From: Natronorubrum halalkaliphilum
GTDB taxonomy: Archaea > Halobacteriota > Halobacteria > Halobacteriales > Natrialbaceae
NCBI RefSeq assembly: GCF_009834785.1
Contig: NZ_WUYX01000024.1
Coordinates: 24,615 to 88,614 of the forward strand
Length of the DNA: 64,000 bases
Direction of reading: 5' to 3'
Shown: positions 37,054 through 45,367 of the stretch, piece by piece
Position numbering within the stretch: the stretch's first letter is position 1
How the letters are laid out: each line of letters opens with the position of its first letter
The notes under the pieces: generated by a model
Told to the model about the DNA's origin: nothing
What the model saw: the letters and a program-made list of their open reading frames with translations, nothing else
Databases searched by the model: none
Translations under genes and position numbers: made by a program

Positions 37054-38691
37054 CTATACGTCGTCGGTCTGTAACTCTCCGACCCGATCGATGAGTCCCT
37101 GAATCGTCCGCTCTTGCTGATTCGTCGCGGTGACGATCCGGTTCGTCGCCGTCTCGGTTCGGTCCGACCGATCGCGAACGGTCTCGAGGGTCGACGTCAA
37201 CTCCTCGATCGTCGCCGCCTGATCGTCCGTGACGCGAGCGACCTCGGAAACCCCCTGTGCGGCCTCGTCCACGGAATCGGAGATTTCCTCGAGCGAGGCC
37301 AGAACGGACTCGATCTGCTCGTCGGCGTGGTCGATCCGCCTGCGAGAGCGTTCGGCCGCATCGGTCGTCTCTTCGGACTGAGCCTGTAGCTCGTCGAGAT
37401 TCTCGGTTATCGCTTCGGTGTGATCGCGCGTCTCCTCGGCGAGTTTCTTGACGTGATCGGCGACGACGGCGAACCCGTCGCCGCTCTCGCCGGCCCGTGC
37501 AGCCTCGATGTTCGCGTTGAGCGCGAGCAGGTTCGTCTCGTCGGCGACGTCGTCGATGATCTCGACGACCGCCTCGATCTCGTCCATCTTCGCCGAGAGT
37601 TCCGTGACGCTCCCGACGAGTTCCGTGCCGATATCGACGACCTCCTCGGTGGCTTCGCGCGCGTCCTCGCCGGCATCGAGTCCCTGTTCGGCCGCGTCGC
37701 TGGCAGCACTCGCCGCCGTATCGACCTCGTTGGACTTCGCGGCGACCTCTTCCATCCCCGCGGCGAACGACTGCATCTCGGTGACGGAATCCTCGAGAAG
37801 GGCGTGTTGCTCGTCGACGTTCTCGGAGATTTCGTCCGCCGCGTCGTTGGCTTCTACCACGGCCTCGTCCATCCGTGCGGCCTGCTCGCTGACGCGACCG
37901 GTAAGCGTCTCGAGGCTCTCCGCCATCTCGTTGACGGCGTCGACGACGGAGATCAGGTCCGCATCGACGGATCGGAACTCGTCGGTTCGCTCTGCTCGAG
38001 CGGTGAGATCGCCGTCGCTGATCTCGTTTGCGGTCGTTCGGAGTTCCTCGACGAGCGAGACCGTCGCATCGCGCTCCTCGACCATGTCGGTCCGGTCGAC
38101 GACAACTTCGACGACGCCGATCAGTTCGTCCCCGTCGTAAAGCGGCGTTGCGGAGAAATCGATATGTTTCCGGTCGCCGTGACGGTCGACCATCGTACTG
38201 GTGTCGCCGTAGCGGTTCCGCGCCGCATCCCGGCGCTCGACCCCGTGTTTGGTGTGCGTGGTCTCGGGCGCTTCCAGGACCTTGTCCGCGAGAGTGTCGG
38301 CGCGGCGGCCGTCCGGATAGAATAGCTCCGAGACGTGCTCGTGACCGATCGCTTCCGCCCGCTCGACGCCGGTGAGTTCGACGATCGCCGCGTTCCACTC
38401 CGCGATAGTGCCGTCGGCGTCGAGAACGAACGTCGGGAGGCCGGTCCCGTCGAACAGTTGCCGGTAGCCGGCCCGCACGAGCGTGCCAGCCTCGTCCCGG
38501 TCGGGTCGCTCTCGTTCCCGGCGTCGACCCTGCTCCCCATCGGACCGAACAGTATCGGGCGAGCCGTCTTCTCGAGGCGCGTCGGGACCGACCGACGCCC
38601 TCTCGTCGTCGGTCGTGACCCCGCCGTCGGTCACCTCGCGTGCGGTCGCCCGCCGAGAAGCGTGGTAATCGCTCTCACTATTTTCGTCCAT
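37054..38691 (-). CDS. Soluble PAS-domain methyl-accepting transducer
   Basis: A 545-residue cytoplasmic transducer starting at the ATG at 38691; an in-frame GTG four codons upstream is possible. After a charged N-terminal tail comes a PAS domain (about residues 72-195: LPTFVLDADGTIAEWNAAIV, ELTGVERAEAIGHEHVSEL, then DFSATPLYDGDELIGVVEVV). A HAMP-like segment and the signalling domain follow, with the tip [20 protein letters not shown] and FAVVADHVKKLAEET. There is no membrane helix. The PAS domain may bind a redox cofactor or a metabolite. It is upstream of the rhodopsin-like/Htr genes on the same strand and divergent from cheR. Confidence 0.9.
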   Translation of the reverse strand: MDENSESDYHASRRATAREVTDGGVTTDDERASVGPDAPREDGSPDTVRSDGEQGRRRERERPDRDEAGTLVRAGYRQLFDGTGLPTFVLDADGTIAEWNAAIVELTGVERAEAIGHEHVSELFYPDGRRADTLADKVLEAPETTHTKHGVERRDAARNRYGDTSTMVDRHGDRKHIDFSATPLYDGDELIGVVEVVVDRTDMVEERDATVSLVEELRTTANEISDGDLTARAERTDEFRSVDADLISVVDAVNEMAESLETLTGRVSEQAARMDEAVVEANDAADEISENVDEQHALLEDSVTEMQSFAAGMEEVAAKSNEVDTAASAASDAAEQGLDAGEDAREATEEVVDIGTELVGSVTELSAKMDEIEAVVEIIDDVADETNLLALNANIEAARAGESGDGFAVVADHVKKLAEETRDHTEAITENLDELQAQSEETTDAAERSRRRIDHADEQIESVLASLEEISDSVDEAAQGVSEVARVTDDQAATIEELTSTLETVRDRSDRTETATNRIVTATNQQERTIQGLIDRVGELQTDDV

Positions 38692-38888
38692 ACTCGTTTT
38701 CACAGAACCAGCGCTCTAAAACCTGATGGCTGTTGACGCCGAAACGGTGGCTGGGCGGCCGAAAATCGATCGACCCGAGCGGAACCGGTCACACCGCCAC
38801 GGATTCCCGTCACCAGCCCATCAAGCGTTCCGATATGAGGCCGCAACCTTATTTACCGTGCAACAGCAGGAAGAGACGTGAGAGTACT

Positions 38889-39698
38889 GTGACCGGCGAC
38901 AATTCGTTCTCCACCCTCCTGGAGTATATGGAAGACGAGCTGGGCTTTGCGACCAGCCACTACAACGACAGCTACCTCGATCGGCGCATCACGGCGCGGC
39001 TCCGCCGGACGAAGTGCGACGACTACGACGAATACTTCGAGCTTCTGCGGTCCGATTCGGCGGAACAACAGGCCCTGCTCGATTCGATGAGCATCAACGT
39101 GACCGGCTTTTTCCGGAACCCCGACGTCTGGGACGGCATTCGAGACGTGCTCCGGACGCTCTCGGAAACCGAGCGCCGCGTCAAGATCTGGAGCGCAGCC
39201 TGTGCGGACGGTCGAGAGCCGTACTCGCTGTCGATGCTCGTCCACGACGATCCGCGGATCGACGCGTCGTCAGTTCAGATTTTGGCGACGGACATCAGCG
39301 AAGACGCACTCGAGATCGCACGAGAGGGGGTCTACCAGGACTCGCGAACGACCGACCTCGAGGACGAACTCGAGTTCCTCCCGAACTTCCGGGAGTACGT
39401 CGACCACGATACGAACGAAAACACGTTTCGGGTCCGCGATACGGTCAAGAAACCGGTTTCCTTCGAACGCCACGACCTCATCAGCGGCGATCCCAAGTCC
39501 GGGTTCAACCTCGTTACCTGCCGAAATCTGTTCATCTACATCGACACCGAGTACAAACGATCGATGCTCGAGACCATCGCCGACTCGCTCCACCGCGATG
39601 GCTACCTCGTTATCGGCAAGAGCGAAACGCTCCCGCCGGCGCTCAAATCGACGTTCGACGCGACCGACAACCGACATCGGATCTACCGGCGAGCGTAA
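38889..39698 (+). CDS. cheR: Chemotaxis protein methyltransferase CheR
   Basis: A 269-residue SAM-dependent methyltransferase adding methyl groups to transducer glutamates. A GTG start at 38889 (VTGDNSFSTLLEYMEDELGF) is chosen because it gives the usual N-terminal helical domain and lies about 35 bases after CTTATTTACC; the next ATG would remove part of it. Motifs: NVTGFFRNPDVWDG, the SAM-binding IWSAACADGREPYSL and ILATDISEDALEIAREGVY, then FNLVTCRNLFIYID and GYLVIGKSETLP. It pairs with CheB for adaptation. Confidence 0.92.
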   Translation: MTGDNSFSTLLEYMEDELGFATSHYNDSYLDRRITARLRRTKCDDYDEYFELLRSDSAEQQALLDSMSINVTGFFRNPDVWDGIRDVLRTLSETERRVKIWSAACADGREPYSLSMLVHDDPRIDASSVQILATDISEDALEIAREGVYQDSRTTDLEDELEFLPNFREYVDHDTNENTFRVRDTVKKPVSFERHDLISGDPKSGFNLVTCRNLFIYIDTEYKRSMLETIADSLHRDGYLVIGKSETLPPALKSTFDATDNRHRIYRRA

Positions 39699-40309
39699 TC
39701 GCCTCGCAACAACTTCTTCGTCCAGCAGTTTGGCGGTCGTCAGCACCGAGGCGTTGCGGTGTCCGTCTCGCTCGAGTGAGGGGTGGTCGTCGCGGTCGTT
39801 GCGTCGTCGCGATCGTTCGAGCGGATCGGGCCGCCGGGCCGAACGCTGGAACGAAGATACGACTGCCGGCGATAATTCGACGCGCAAAGGCCGATCCCAC
39901 CGCGACAGTCTCGCGGCCATTTATTTTATAACGGCTGGCTCATAGAGCAATACACGGAATCGCTTTTGTTATCAGATAGGAAATCAATTTATACTCATAC
40001 GGTTGTAAAGCTTGTGGCCGTTCCGCGAATGGCGACGGCTAACCACCAGCCGGCAGAGGGACAGACTGAACCTCGAGGCAGCCGATCCTGGGCCGCACAG
40101 ACGTTGTGTAGATTTTGGATCGGATTCTAGCTGTTTTCGACGCGTCGGTATCAGCCCAGTCTTCGAATACCGGTCCACCACCGAGCGCTCGCGGGAAGCC
40201 GATACCCAGGCCCGCCGCCAACGGCACCTCCAGCGGCCCGTTTATCCCAGTCGGGGATGTCATTATCTTGGTCAATATAATTAAGTAATCTGAGTGTATT
40301 GCACCGTTC
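39699..40309. other. Intergenic region between cheR and cheY
   Basis: About 610 bases. Open frames here have unlikely Arg-rich composition and were not accepted. AT-rich patches at 39920-40010 and the TATA region at 40275-40285 are the only notable signals. Confidence 0.5.
40275..40283 (+). promoter_or_regulatory. TATA box of the cheY-cheC operon
   Basis: ATATAATTA-type element about 30 bases before the cheY ATG at 40310; leaderless spacing. Confidence 0.5.
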
Positions 40310-40666
40310 ATGGACGTACTGATCACGGACGATTCCGGCTTCATGAGGGACCTCCTCCGGGAAATCCTCGAAGAAGACCACACGATCGTGGGTGAAGCCG
40401 AAAACGGCGTCGAAGCCGTCGAACTCTATCAGGAAGAGCAGCCGGATATCGTATTCATGGATATCGTGATGCCGATCAAAGACGGCATCGAAGCAACCGA
40501 CGAAATCACCGACATGGACGCCAACGCGAAGGTGGTCATGTGTACCAGCGTCGAGCAGGCAGAGCAGATGAAAGACTCGATCAAGGCCGGTGCCGAGGGA
40601 TACATCACGAAGCCCTTCCAGAAGGAAAGCGTCCTCGAGGAACTCAACAGCATCGCGGCCGGGTAA
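40310..40666 (+). CDS. cheY: Chemotaxis response regulator CheY
   Basis: A 118-residue single receiver domain: Asp7-Asp8 in LITDDSGF, phospho-acceptor Asp51 in FMDIVMPIKDG, Thr79/Ser80 in VMCTSVEQ and Lys101 in YITKPFQKES. Phosphorylated by CheA, it acts on the archaellum through CheF (adaptor in archaea, since there is no FliM). The cheC gene follows six bases after its stop, giving a cheY-cheC operon. Confidence 0.97.
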   Translation: MDVLITDDSGFMRDLLREILEEDHTIVGEAENGVEAVELYQEEQPDIVFMDIVMPIKDGIEATDEITDMDANAKVVMCTSVEQAEQMKDSIKAGAEGYITKPFQKESVLEELNSIAAG

Positions 40667-40672
40667 TCCACC

Positions 40673-41887
40673 ATGGAAATAGACATTCGCGAGCTCGAGA
40701 CCTACCAGGAGCTCGCTCACGACGGGGCCCAATCCGCCGCCCGGTCCCTCTCACAACTCACCGGGATCAGTACGCACGTACAGGTGACGAACGTCTCGCT
40801 GATGTCCTCGTCGGACCTCCAGTACGAGTTTATCGGCAACGAGTTCGCCGGCGTCAACATCGATCTGACCGGCGAGATCTCGGGCGAGGTCGTCCTCGCG
40901 TTCGACGAGCAGGGCCGACGGGCGATCACCGACACGCTCGTCCCGGCCGACGATCCCGAGAAGAAAAAGAGCAGCATCGAGGAAGTCGGCAACATCATGT
41001 CCAGCGGCTTCGTCGACGGCTGGGCGAACTACCTGAACGCGAAGATCAAGAGCTCGCCGCCGGCGTATATCGAAGGGACCGGCACCGACGTCCTCCCCAA
41101 ATCCGCGACCCAGGAGGACAACTACCTGTTCGTCTTCCGCAGTCGCGTCGAGGCGACCCAGGACGGCGTCAGCGAACCCATCGACTTCCGGATTCTGCTC
41201 GTCCCCGACTCGAGTTCGCTCGAGAAGGCCTTCGAGCCCAAGACCGACGACATCGTCTCGGTGGAGAAGCTCAAGGTCTTCAACGACATGACGAAGGAGG
41301 GTGCGGAGAAGGCCGCGACGAACATCACGTCGATGACCGGCATCGACACGACCGTCGAGATCAGCCGGCTGACGCTGGTTCCGATCGAGGATATTCCGAC
41401 GGAGGTCGGCAACAAGCGCTACGTCGGCACCGTGATGCCCTTCGACGGGAAGTTCAGCGGTAACCTCGTGATCCTGTTCGACCAGCCATCGGGCCGGGCG
41501 GTCGTTGACTCGCTCGTTCCGATGGAGACCGACGAGCAGTGGGGCTCCGTCGAACAGGGCGCGCTGAAAGAACTCGGCAACATCATGACCAGCGGCTTCG
41601 TCGACGGCTGGGCGAACGTGTTAAACGCCGAAATCAAGCACGAACCGCCACAGTTCGTCGCCGACACGGGCTCCTCGATCGTGTCGCCGATCACCGCCCA
41701 GATCGCGGAGACCGACGATCACGCGTTCATGCTCGACTCGAACATCCAGACCAACAGCGACCAGGTCTTTACCTGCCAGATGCTCGCGTTACCGCGCCGC
41801 GACGAACTCGAGCAGGCGCTGGACGATCTGCTCATCGAGAACTCGAACAACACCCGCGTCGATCCCGCCGAACTGTTTGACCGATAA
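40673..41887 (+). CDS. cheC: CheC-type protein with two CheC domains (CheY-P phosphatase)
   Basis: A 404-residue protein made of two CheC-like halves. Each half has the active-site helix of the CheC/FliY family: EEVGNIMSSGFVDGWANYLN at about residues 103-122 and KELGNIMTSGFVDGWANVLN at about 302-321. The acidic residue and Asn pair (E..GN) needed for CheY-P dephosphorylation is present in both. Single-domain CheC is about 200 residues, so this is a duplication-fusion. It lies six bases after cheY, its substrate. CheC proteins also bind CheD, found elsewhere in the locus. Confidence 0.9.
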   Translation: MEIDIRELETYQELAHDGAQSAARSLSQLTGISTHVQVTNVSLMSSSDLQYEFIGNEFAGVNIDLTGEISGEVVLAFDEQGRRAITDTLVPADDPEKKKSSIEEVGNIMSSGFVDGWANYLNAKIKSSPPAYIEGTGTDVLPKSATQEDNYLFVFRSRVEATQDGVSEPIDFRILLVPDSSSLEKAFEPKTDDIVSVEKLKVFNDMTKEGAEKAATNITSMTGIDTTVEISRLTLVPIEDIPTEVGNKRYVGTVMPFDGKFSGNLVILFDQPSGRAVVDSLVPMETDEQWGSVEQGALKELGNIMTSGFVDGWANVLNAEIKHEPPQFVADTGSSIVSPITAQIAETDDHAFMLDSNIQTNSDQVFTCQMLALPRRDELEQALDDLLIENSNNTRVDPAELFDR

Positions 41888-41921
41888 CAGTTCCGGAGAG
41901 CCGAACGCACTCGACGCTCGA

Positions 41922-42803
41922 TTACGCGTTCACGTCTTCGATCCGCTGGCTGACGATGATCCGCCCTTTCGACGTCAGCGAAATGCCGTTCCCGTTCTCG
42001 ACGACCAGCTTCTTGTTTTTCACCGAGTTCAACACGTTCGTCACGTACGCCGGATCGCCGTCGAGCATGTTGGTGAAATCGATGTCGCCGCCGGTCGCGT
42101 GAACCCCGACCAGCACGCGCTTTTCGGGGTTGGTCAACTCGATGTCCGCGACCTCCTCGCGGAGTTCGTCGAACTCGAGGCGGAGAAACCGACCGAGGAG
42201 GTTGACGTACTGGCTCTTCGACGGCGAGATGAGCGACGTCTTCGTCAGCCCGGAGTCGGTGTCGATGTACTTGACGACCAGCGTGACGCGGTCGTCGCGG
42301 TCGCCGATCTTGTTGGAGCGCTTGATTCGCATCACGGTATCCACGTCGAAGCTGAACGTCCCGTTCTTCGTGCTGACTTCGATCCGCCGGTTCTTGATCC
42401 GAAGCGTTCCGGGAACGACGGGAGTGTCCTTGACTCGGCCGCCGACCCGGGCGGGATGTTTCACGCCGACTTTTCGACCGTTTAGCAGACAGCGGAACAG
42501 AATCGCGACGAACGTCTCGACCGTCTCACCCGTGCTCTCGATCACCGCACTCCGCGTGCCGTTCTCCGCGTTGTAGCCGACCGTCACCGTATCGTCGAAG
42601 AACTGTTTGACGTGGTTCGGAACGCTGCCGACGTTGACGTCGATAACCGTCGAGAGCGGAATCGTCGTTTTGTCCTCGCTCGAGGCGAGTACGAGCCGCC
42701 GTTTCGTCATGATAATTCGCCCCGTGACCGGCCTTGACTGGGCGTCCTCCCCCTCGTTGAGAACGAAACGGCCGGTAAAATCGGCGACGACATCTTCGGT
42801 CAT
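41922..42803 (-). CDS. cheF: Archaellum-chemotaxis adaptor CheF
   Basis: A 293-residue CheF (DUF439) protein, which connects phosphorylated CheY to the archaellar motor. Recognisable segments: RIIMTKRRLVLASSEDKTTI, then PLSTVIDVNVGSVPNHVKQF, KVGVKHPARVGGRVKDTPVV, and a C-terminal winged-helix-like part (LTNPEKRVLVGVHATGGDID, then NGISLTSKGRIIVSQRI). It is convergent with cheC and lies downstream of arlI. A second family member is at 56015-56878. Confidence 0.9.
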   Translation of the reverse strand: MTEDVVADFTGRFVLNEGEDAQSRPVTGRIIMTKRRLVLASSEDKTTIPLSTVIDVNVGSVPNHVKQFFDDTVTVGYNAENGTRSAVIESTGETVETFVAILFRCLLNGRKVGVKHPARVGGRVKDTPVVPGTLRIKNRRIEVSTKNGTFSFDVDTVMRIKRSNKIGDRDDRVTLVVKYIDTDSGLTKTSLISPSKSQYVNLLGRFLRLEFDELREEVADIELTNPEKRVLVGVHATGGDIDFTNMLDGDPAYVTNVLNSVKNKKLVVENGNGISLTSKGRIIVSQRIEDVNA

Positions 42804-42899
42804 ACCGTCCCTTACTGAATGAATTATCTTAGCTTTTTACACGACGCGCCGACCGCTGATTCGATCGCGCGCTCGTTCCGTAGCTCGGTGCGAACACCG

Positions 42900-42905
42900 A
42901 AAAAG
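42900..42905 (-). terminator. T-run after arlI
   Basis: Six A on the plus strand (six T in the transcript) 12 bases beyond the arlI stop; typical archaeal T-rich terminator, no clear hairpin. Confidence 0.35.
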
Positions 42906-42916
42906 TCACATTTGCG

Positions 42917-44590
42917 CTAGTCCGGGCGCGTCACGTGGAACGGTAGCCCCTCGACGCCGTCGCGCTGGAAGGAGTCGATCGTATCGTTCACCTCGTGGTA
43001 CTCGAGGATGTTCTCCTGGATCATCCGCTCGATGATGTCGGCCCGGAACCGCAGGTCGTCGTAGATGTCGCGGGTCTCCGCGTAGCCAAGCAGCGTTGCG
43101 ATCTGCTCTTCTAACACGTAGGAGTTGTTCATCCCCTGGAAGACGATTTCGTCCTCGACGGGATCCCAGTAGAAGACCTGTCGGGTCACGACCCCGTCCA
43201 TCTGGTCGGAGTAGCCTTCGATCTCCTGGACGCTCGTGACGCGACGCAACACATCGTCGCCCTGCTTGACGCGGTTCTGGAACAGCGCCACGTCGGCGTT
43301 GTCCATGAACGTCTCGGGGACGTTGATCGGATCGCCGGTAAAGCGCTGAATCATCGAGACGATGTCGCTCGCGTGGAAGGTCAGCATGACGGGGTGGCCC
43401 GTCTGGGCCGCCTGGAACGCCATCCGTCCCTCCTCACCACGAACCTCACCCACGACGATGTATTCGGGGCGAGAACGCAACGCGGCCTCGACCAGTTTGA
43501 ACATGTCGACGTCGACGCTGTCTTCGCTCTGGCTCTCGCGGGTCAACAGCTGTTGCCACGTGTCGTGGGGCGGCAACACCTCGGCCGTGTCCTCCGCCGT
43601 GTAGATCTTCGAGTCGCGAGGGATGAACGACATAATACTGTTCAGCGTCGTCGTCTTCCCGGACGCCGTCTCCCCGACGACGAACACCGTTCGTTCGTTC
43701 TCGAGACAGAGCCAAAGGTAGGCCGCGAGTTCGGGCGAGAGCGTCCCCCAGTTCGTAATCTGGGCGACCGACAGGGGAACTTCAGTCCCCTGACGAATGG
43801 TGAGGCTGGGGCCTTTCACGCTCACGTCGTCGCTGTAGATGACGTTCAGACGCGAGCCGTCGGGCAGCGTCGAGTCGACGATCGGCTCGGCGTCGGTCAT
43901 CGGATTGCCGATCCGCTCGCCCATGTTGCTGAGCCACCGATCGAACTCCTCGTGGGTCCCGAAGTCGACCGTCGTCTCGACCATCCCGTAGACGCCGTGA
44001 TCGACGTAGCACTCGTTGGGGCCGATCACGTGAATGTCCTCGTTCTCCGGGTCGCGCATAACCGGCTCGAGCGGGCCGAGACCGACGATATCGCGATTCA
44101 GTCGGTAGCGAATGTTCTCGTAGGTCTCCTGGGGAACTTCCTGGATACCGGGGTGGAACCGGATCTTGAGTCGATCGAGGAAATCGCTCGAGTCGTCGCC
44201 TTTGATGTGTGTCGTCTCATTGAGAAGCTCCTCGATCCGGTCGTCGTACTCCGCGTCCTTGTCCGGCGCTTTCTTGCTCGCACTGCGGCGCAACAGCGAG
44301 TCCTTGACGGTCGCGAAGACGTCCTGTTCTTCCTCGGAGAGCGTCGGTTCGACGGCGAAGTACTGCATTTTCGTTCCGACGTCGCCGTAGATGTGGCTGT
44401 AAATCGGGCCGCCGACCGGGTACAGTACGTTCGGATGGGCTACTTCGTGCTCTGCGCTCGGCTCGTCGACTAATTTCGGAAACTCGCCGGTGATCTGTCT
44501 GAACTTCTTGAGATGCTCGCGAAGGTGCGGTCGCCGAGCCGCCAGCTCCTGGAGTTCGTCCGACGGCTTCGGCGTTCCCATTTCCGTCAT
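42917..44590 (-). CDS. arlI: Archaellum motor ATPase ArlI (FlaI)
   Basis: A 557-residue secretion/rotation ATPase of the PilT/GspE superfamily, hexameric, driving assembly and rotation of the archaellum at the membrane. Walker A is VGETASGKTTTL; the Asp box (YTAEDTAEVLPPHD), Walker B region (RPEYIVVGEVRGEEGRMAF) and His box (TGHPVMLTFHASD) are visible. The long N-terminal domain (about 1-230) interacts with ArlJ and the membrane. It follows arlH with a 15-base gap. Confidence 0.97.
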   Translation of the reverse strand: MTEMGTPKPSDELQELAARRPHLREHLKKFRQITGEFPKLVDEPSAEHEVAHPNVLYPVGGPIYSHIYGDVGTKMQYFAVEPTLSEEEQDVFATVKDSLLRRSASKKAPDKDAEYDDRIEELLNETTHIKGDDSSDFLDRLKIRFHPGIQEVPQETYENIRYRLNRDIVGLGPLEPVMRDPENEDIHVIGPNECYVDHGVYGMVETTVDFGTHEEFDRWLSNMGERIGNPMTDAEPIVDSTLPDGSRLNVIYSDDVSVKGPSLTIRQGTEVPLSVAQITNWGTLSPELAAYLWLCLENERTVFVVGETASGKTTTLNSIMSFIPRDSKIYTAEDTAEVLPPHDTWQQLLTRESQSEDSVDVDMFKLVEAALRSRPEYIVVGEVRGEEGRMAFQAAQTGHPVMLTFHASDIVSMIQRFTGDPINVPETFMDNADVALFQNRVKQGDDVLRRVTSVQEIEGYSDQMDGVVTRQVFYWDPVEDEIVFQGMNNSYVLEEQIATLLGYAETRDIYDDLRFRADIIERMIQENILEYHEVNDTIDSFQRDGVEGLPFHVTRPD

Positions 44591-44605
44591 GCGTCCGTCA
44601 CCGTG

Positions 44606-45364
44606 TTAGGCAACACTCCGGTTTTCGATCACGATTCCCGTGCCCGATCGGACCGAGTATCCGATCCGGTCACCGACCTGTTCGCCCATTCCGGCGAATC
44701 GCTTGATGAACAGCTGCCGGCGAATGTCGTTGCCGACCTCGATCATCTCGAGTTCCATGAACACGTCGGCGATCGACCGGAACGGACCGATCGCTTCCTC
44801 GCCGACGGTCGACGGATCGACGGTCAGCACGACGATCTTCCCCTGGGAGATGACGTCCCGCAGGAACGAGATGATCTCGAGGGCGGCCTGTCGCTCGTCG
44901 TTCTGTCTGACCAGGGCCTCGAACTTCGGATCGTTGCGCAGTATGGCGTCGAAGGTGTCGATGATGATGACGTCCGCCGACCAGATCGTGTCCGAATCCA
45001 TCAGATCCGTCAACAGCTCCTGGCGGCTCTGTTGTTCGTCCGTCGAGGAGAGGACGCCGCCGCTGTCCAGGTCGCCGTGCAGAAACAACAGATCCTCGAA
45101 CAGCAGATGCTCTTCGACGTTGTAGTTCAGCGAGTCCATCTGATCGACGAACCCCTTTACCTCGAGTTCCGTCGAGAGGAAGGTGACCGATTTGCCGGTC
45201 GAACAGAGGCCGTAGGCAAACCGCTGTGAGAGCGCGCTCTTGCCGGCCCCGTAGTCGCCTTCCATCAGTACGATACTGCCGGTCGGGATACCGCCGCCGA
45301 GTTCTTTGTTCAGTCGGTCACGGTCGTCTAACCCGATAGAGAAAATATTTTTAAATTGGCTCAT
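44606..45364 (-). CDS. arlH: Archaellum regulatory ATPase ArlH (FlaH)
   Basis: A 252-residue RecA/KaiC-like protein that binds ATP and docks on ArlI inside the ArlCE ring. Walker A is EGDYGAGKSALSQRF, Walker B is ADVIIIDTFDAIL. It lies three bases after the arlCE stop and 15 bases before arlI, so arlCE-arlH-arlI is one operon. It is related in fold to the ATPase at 23498-24209, but the two have distinct motifs. Confidence 0.96.
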   Translation of the reverse strand: MSQFKNIFSIGLDDRDRLNKELGGGIPTGSIVLMEGDYGAGKSALSQRFAYGLCSTGKSVTFLSTELEVKGFVDQMDSLNYNVEEHLLFEDLLFLHGDLDSGGVLSSTDEQQSRQELLTDLMDSDTIWSADVIIIDTFDAILRNDPKFEALVRQNDERQAALEIISFLRDVISQGKIVVLTVDPSTVGEEAIGPFRSIADVFMELEMIEVGNDIRRQLFIKRFAGMGEQVGDRIGYSVRSGTGIVIENRSVA

Positions 45365-45367
45365 ATG

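Noticed and set aside
40039..40262. Minus-strand frame of about 74 codons between cheR and cheY
   Set aside because: No promoter, no recognisable fold, and atypical composition.
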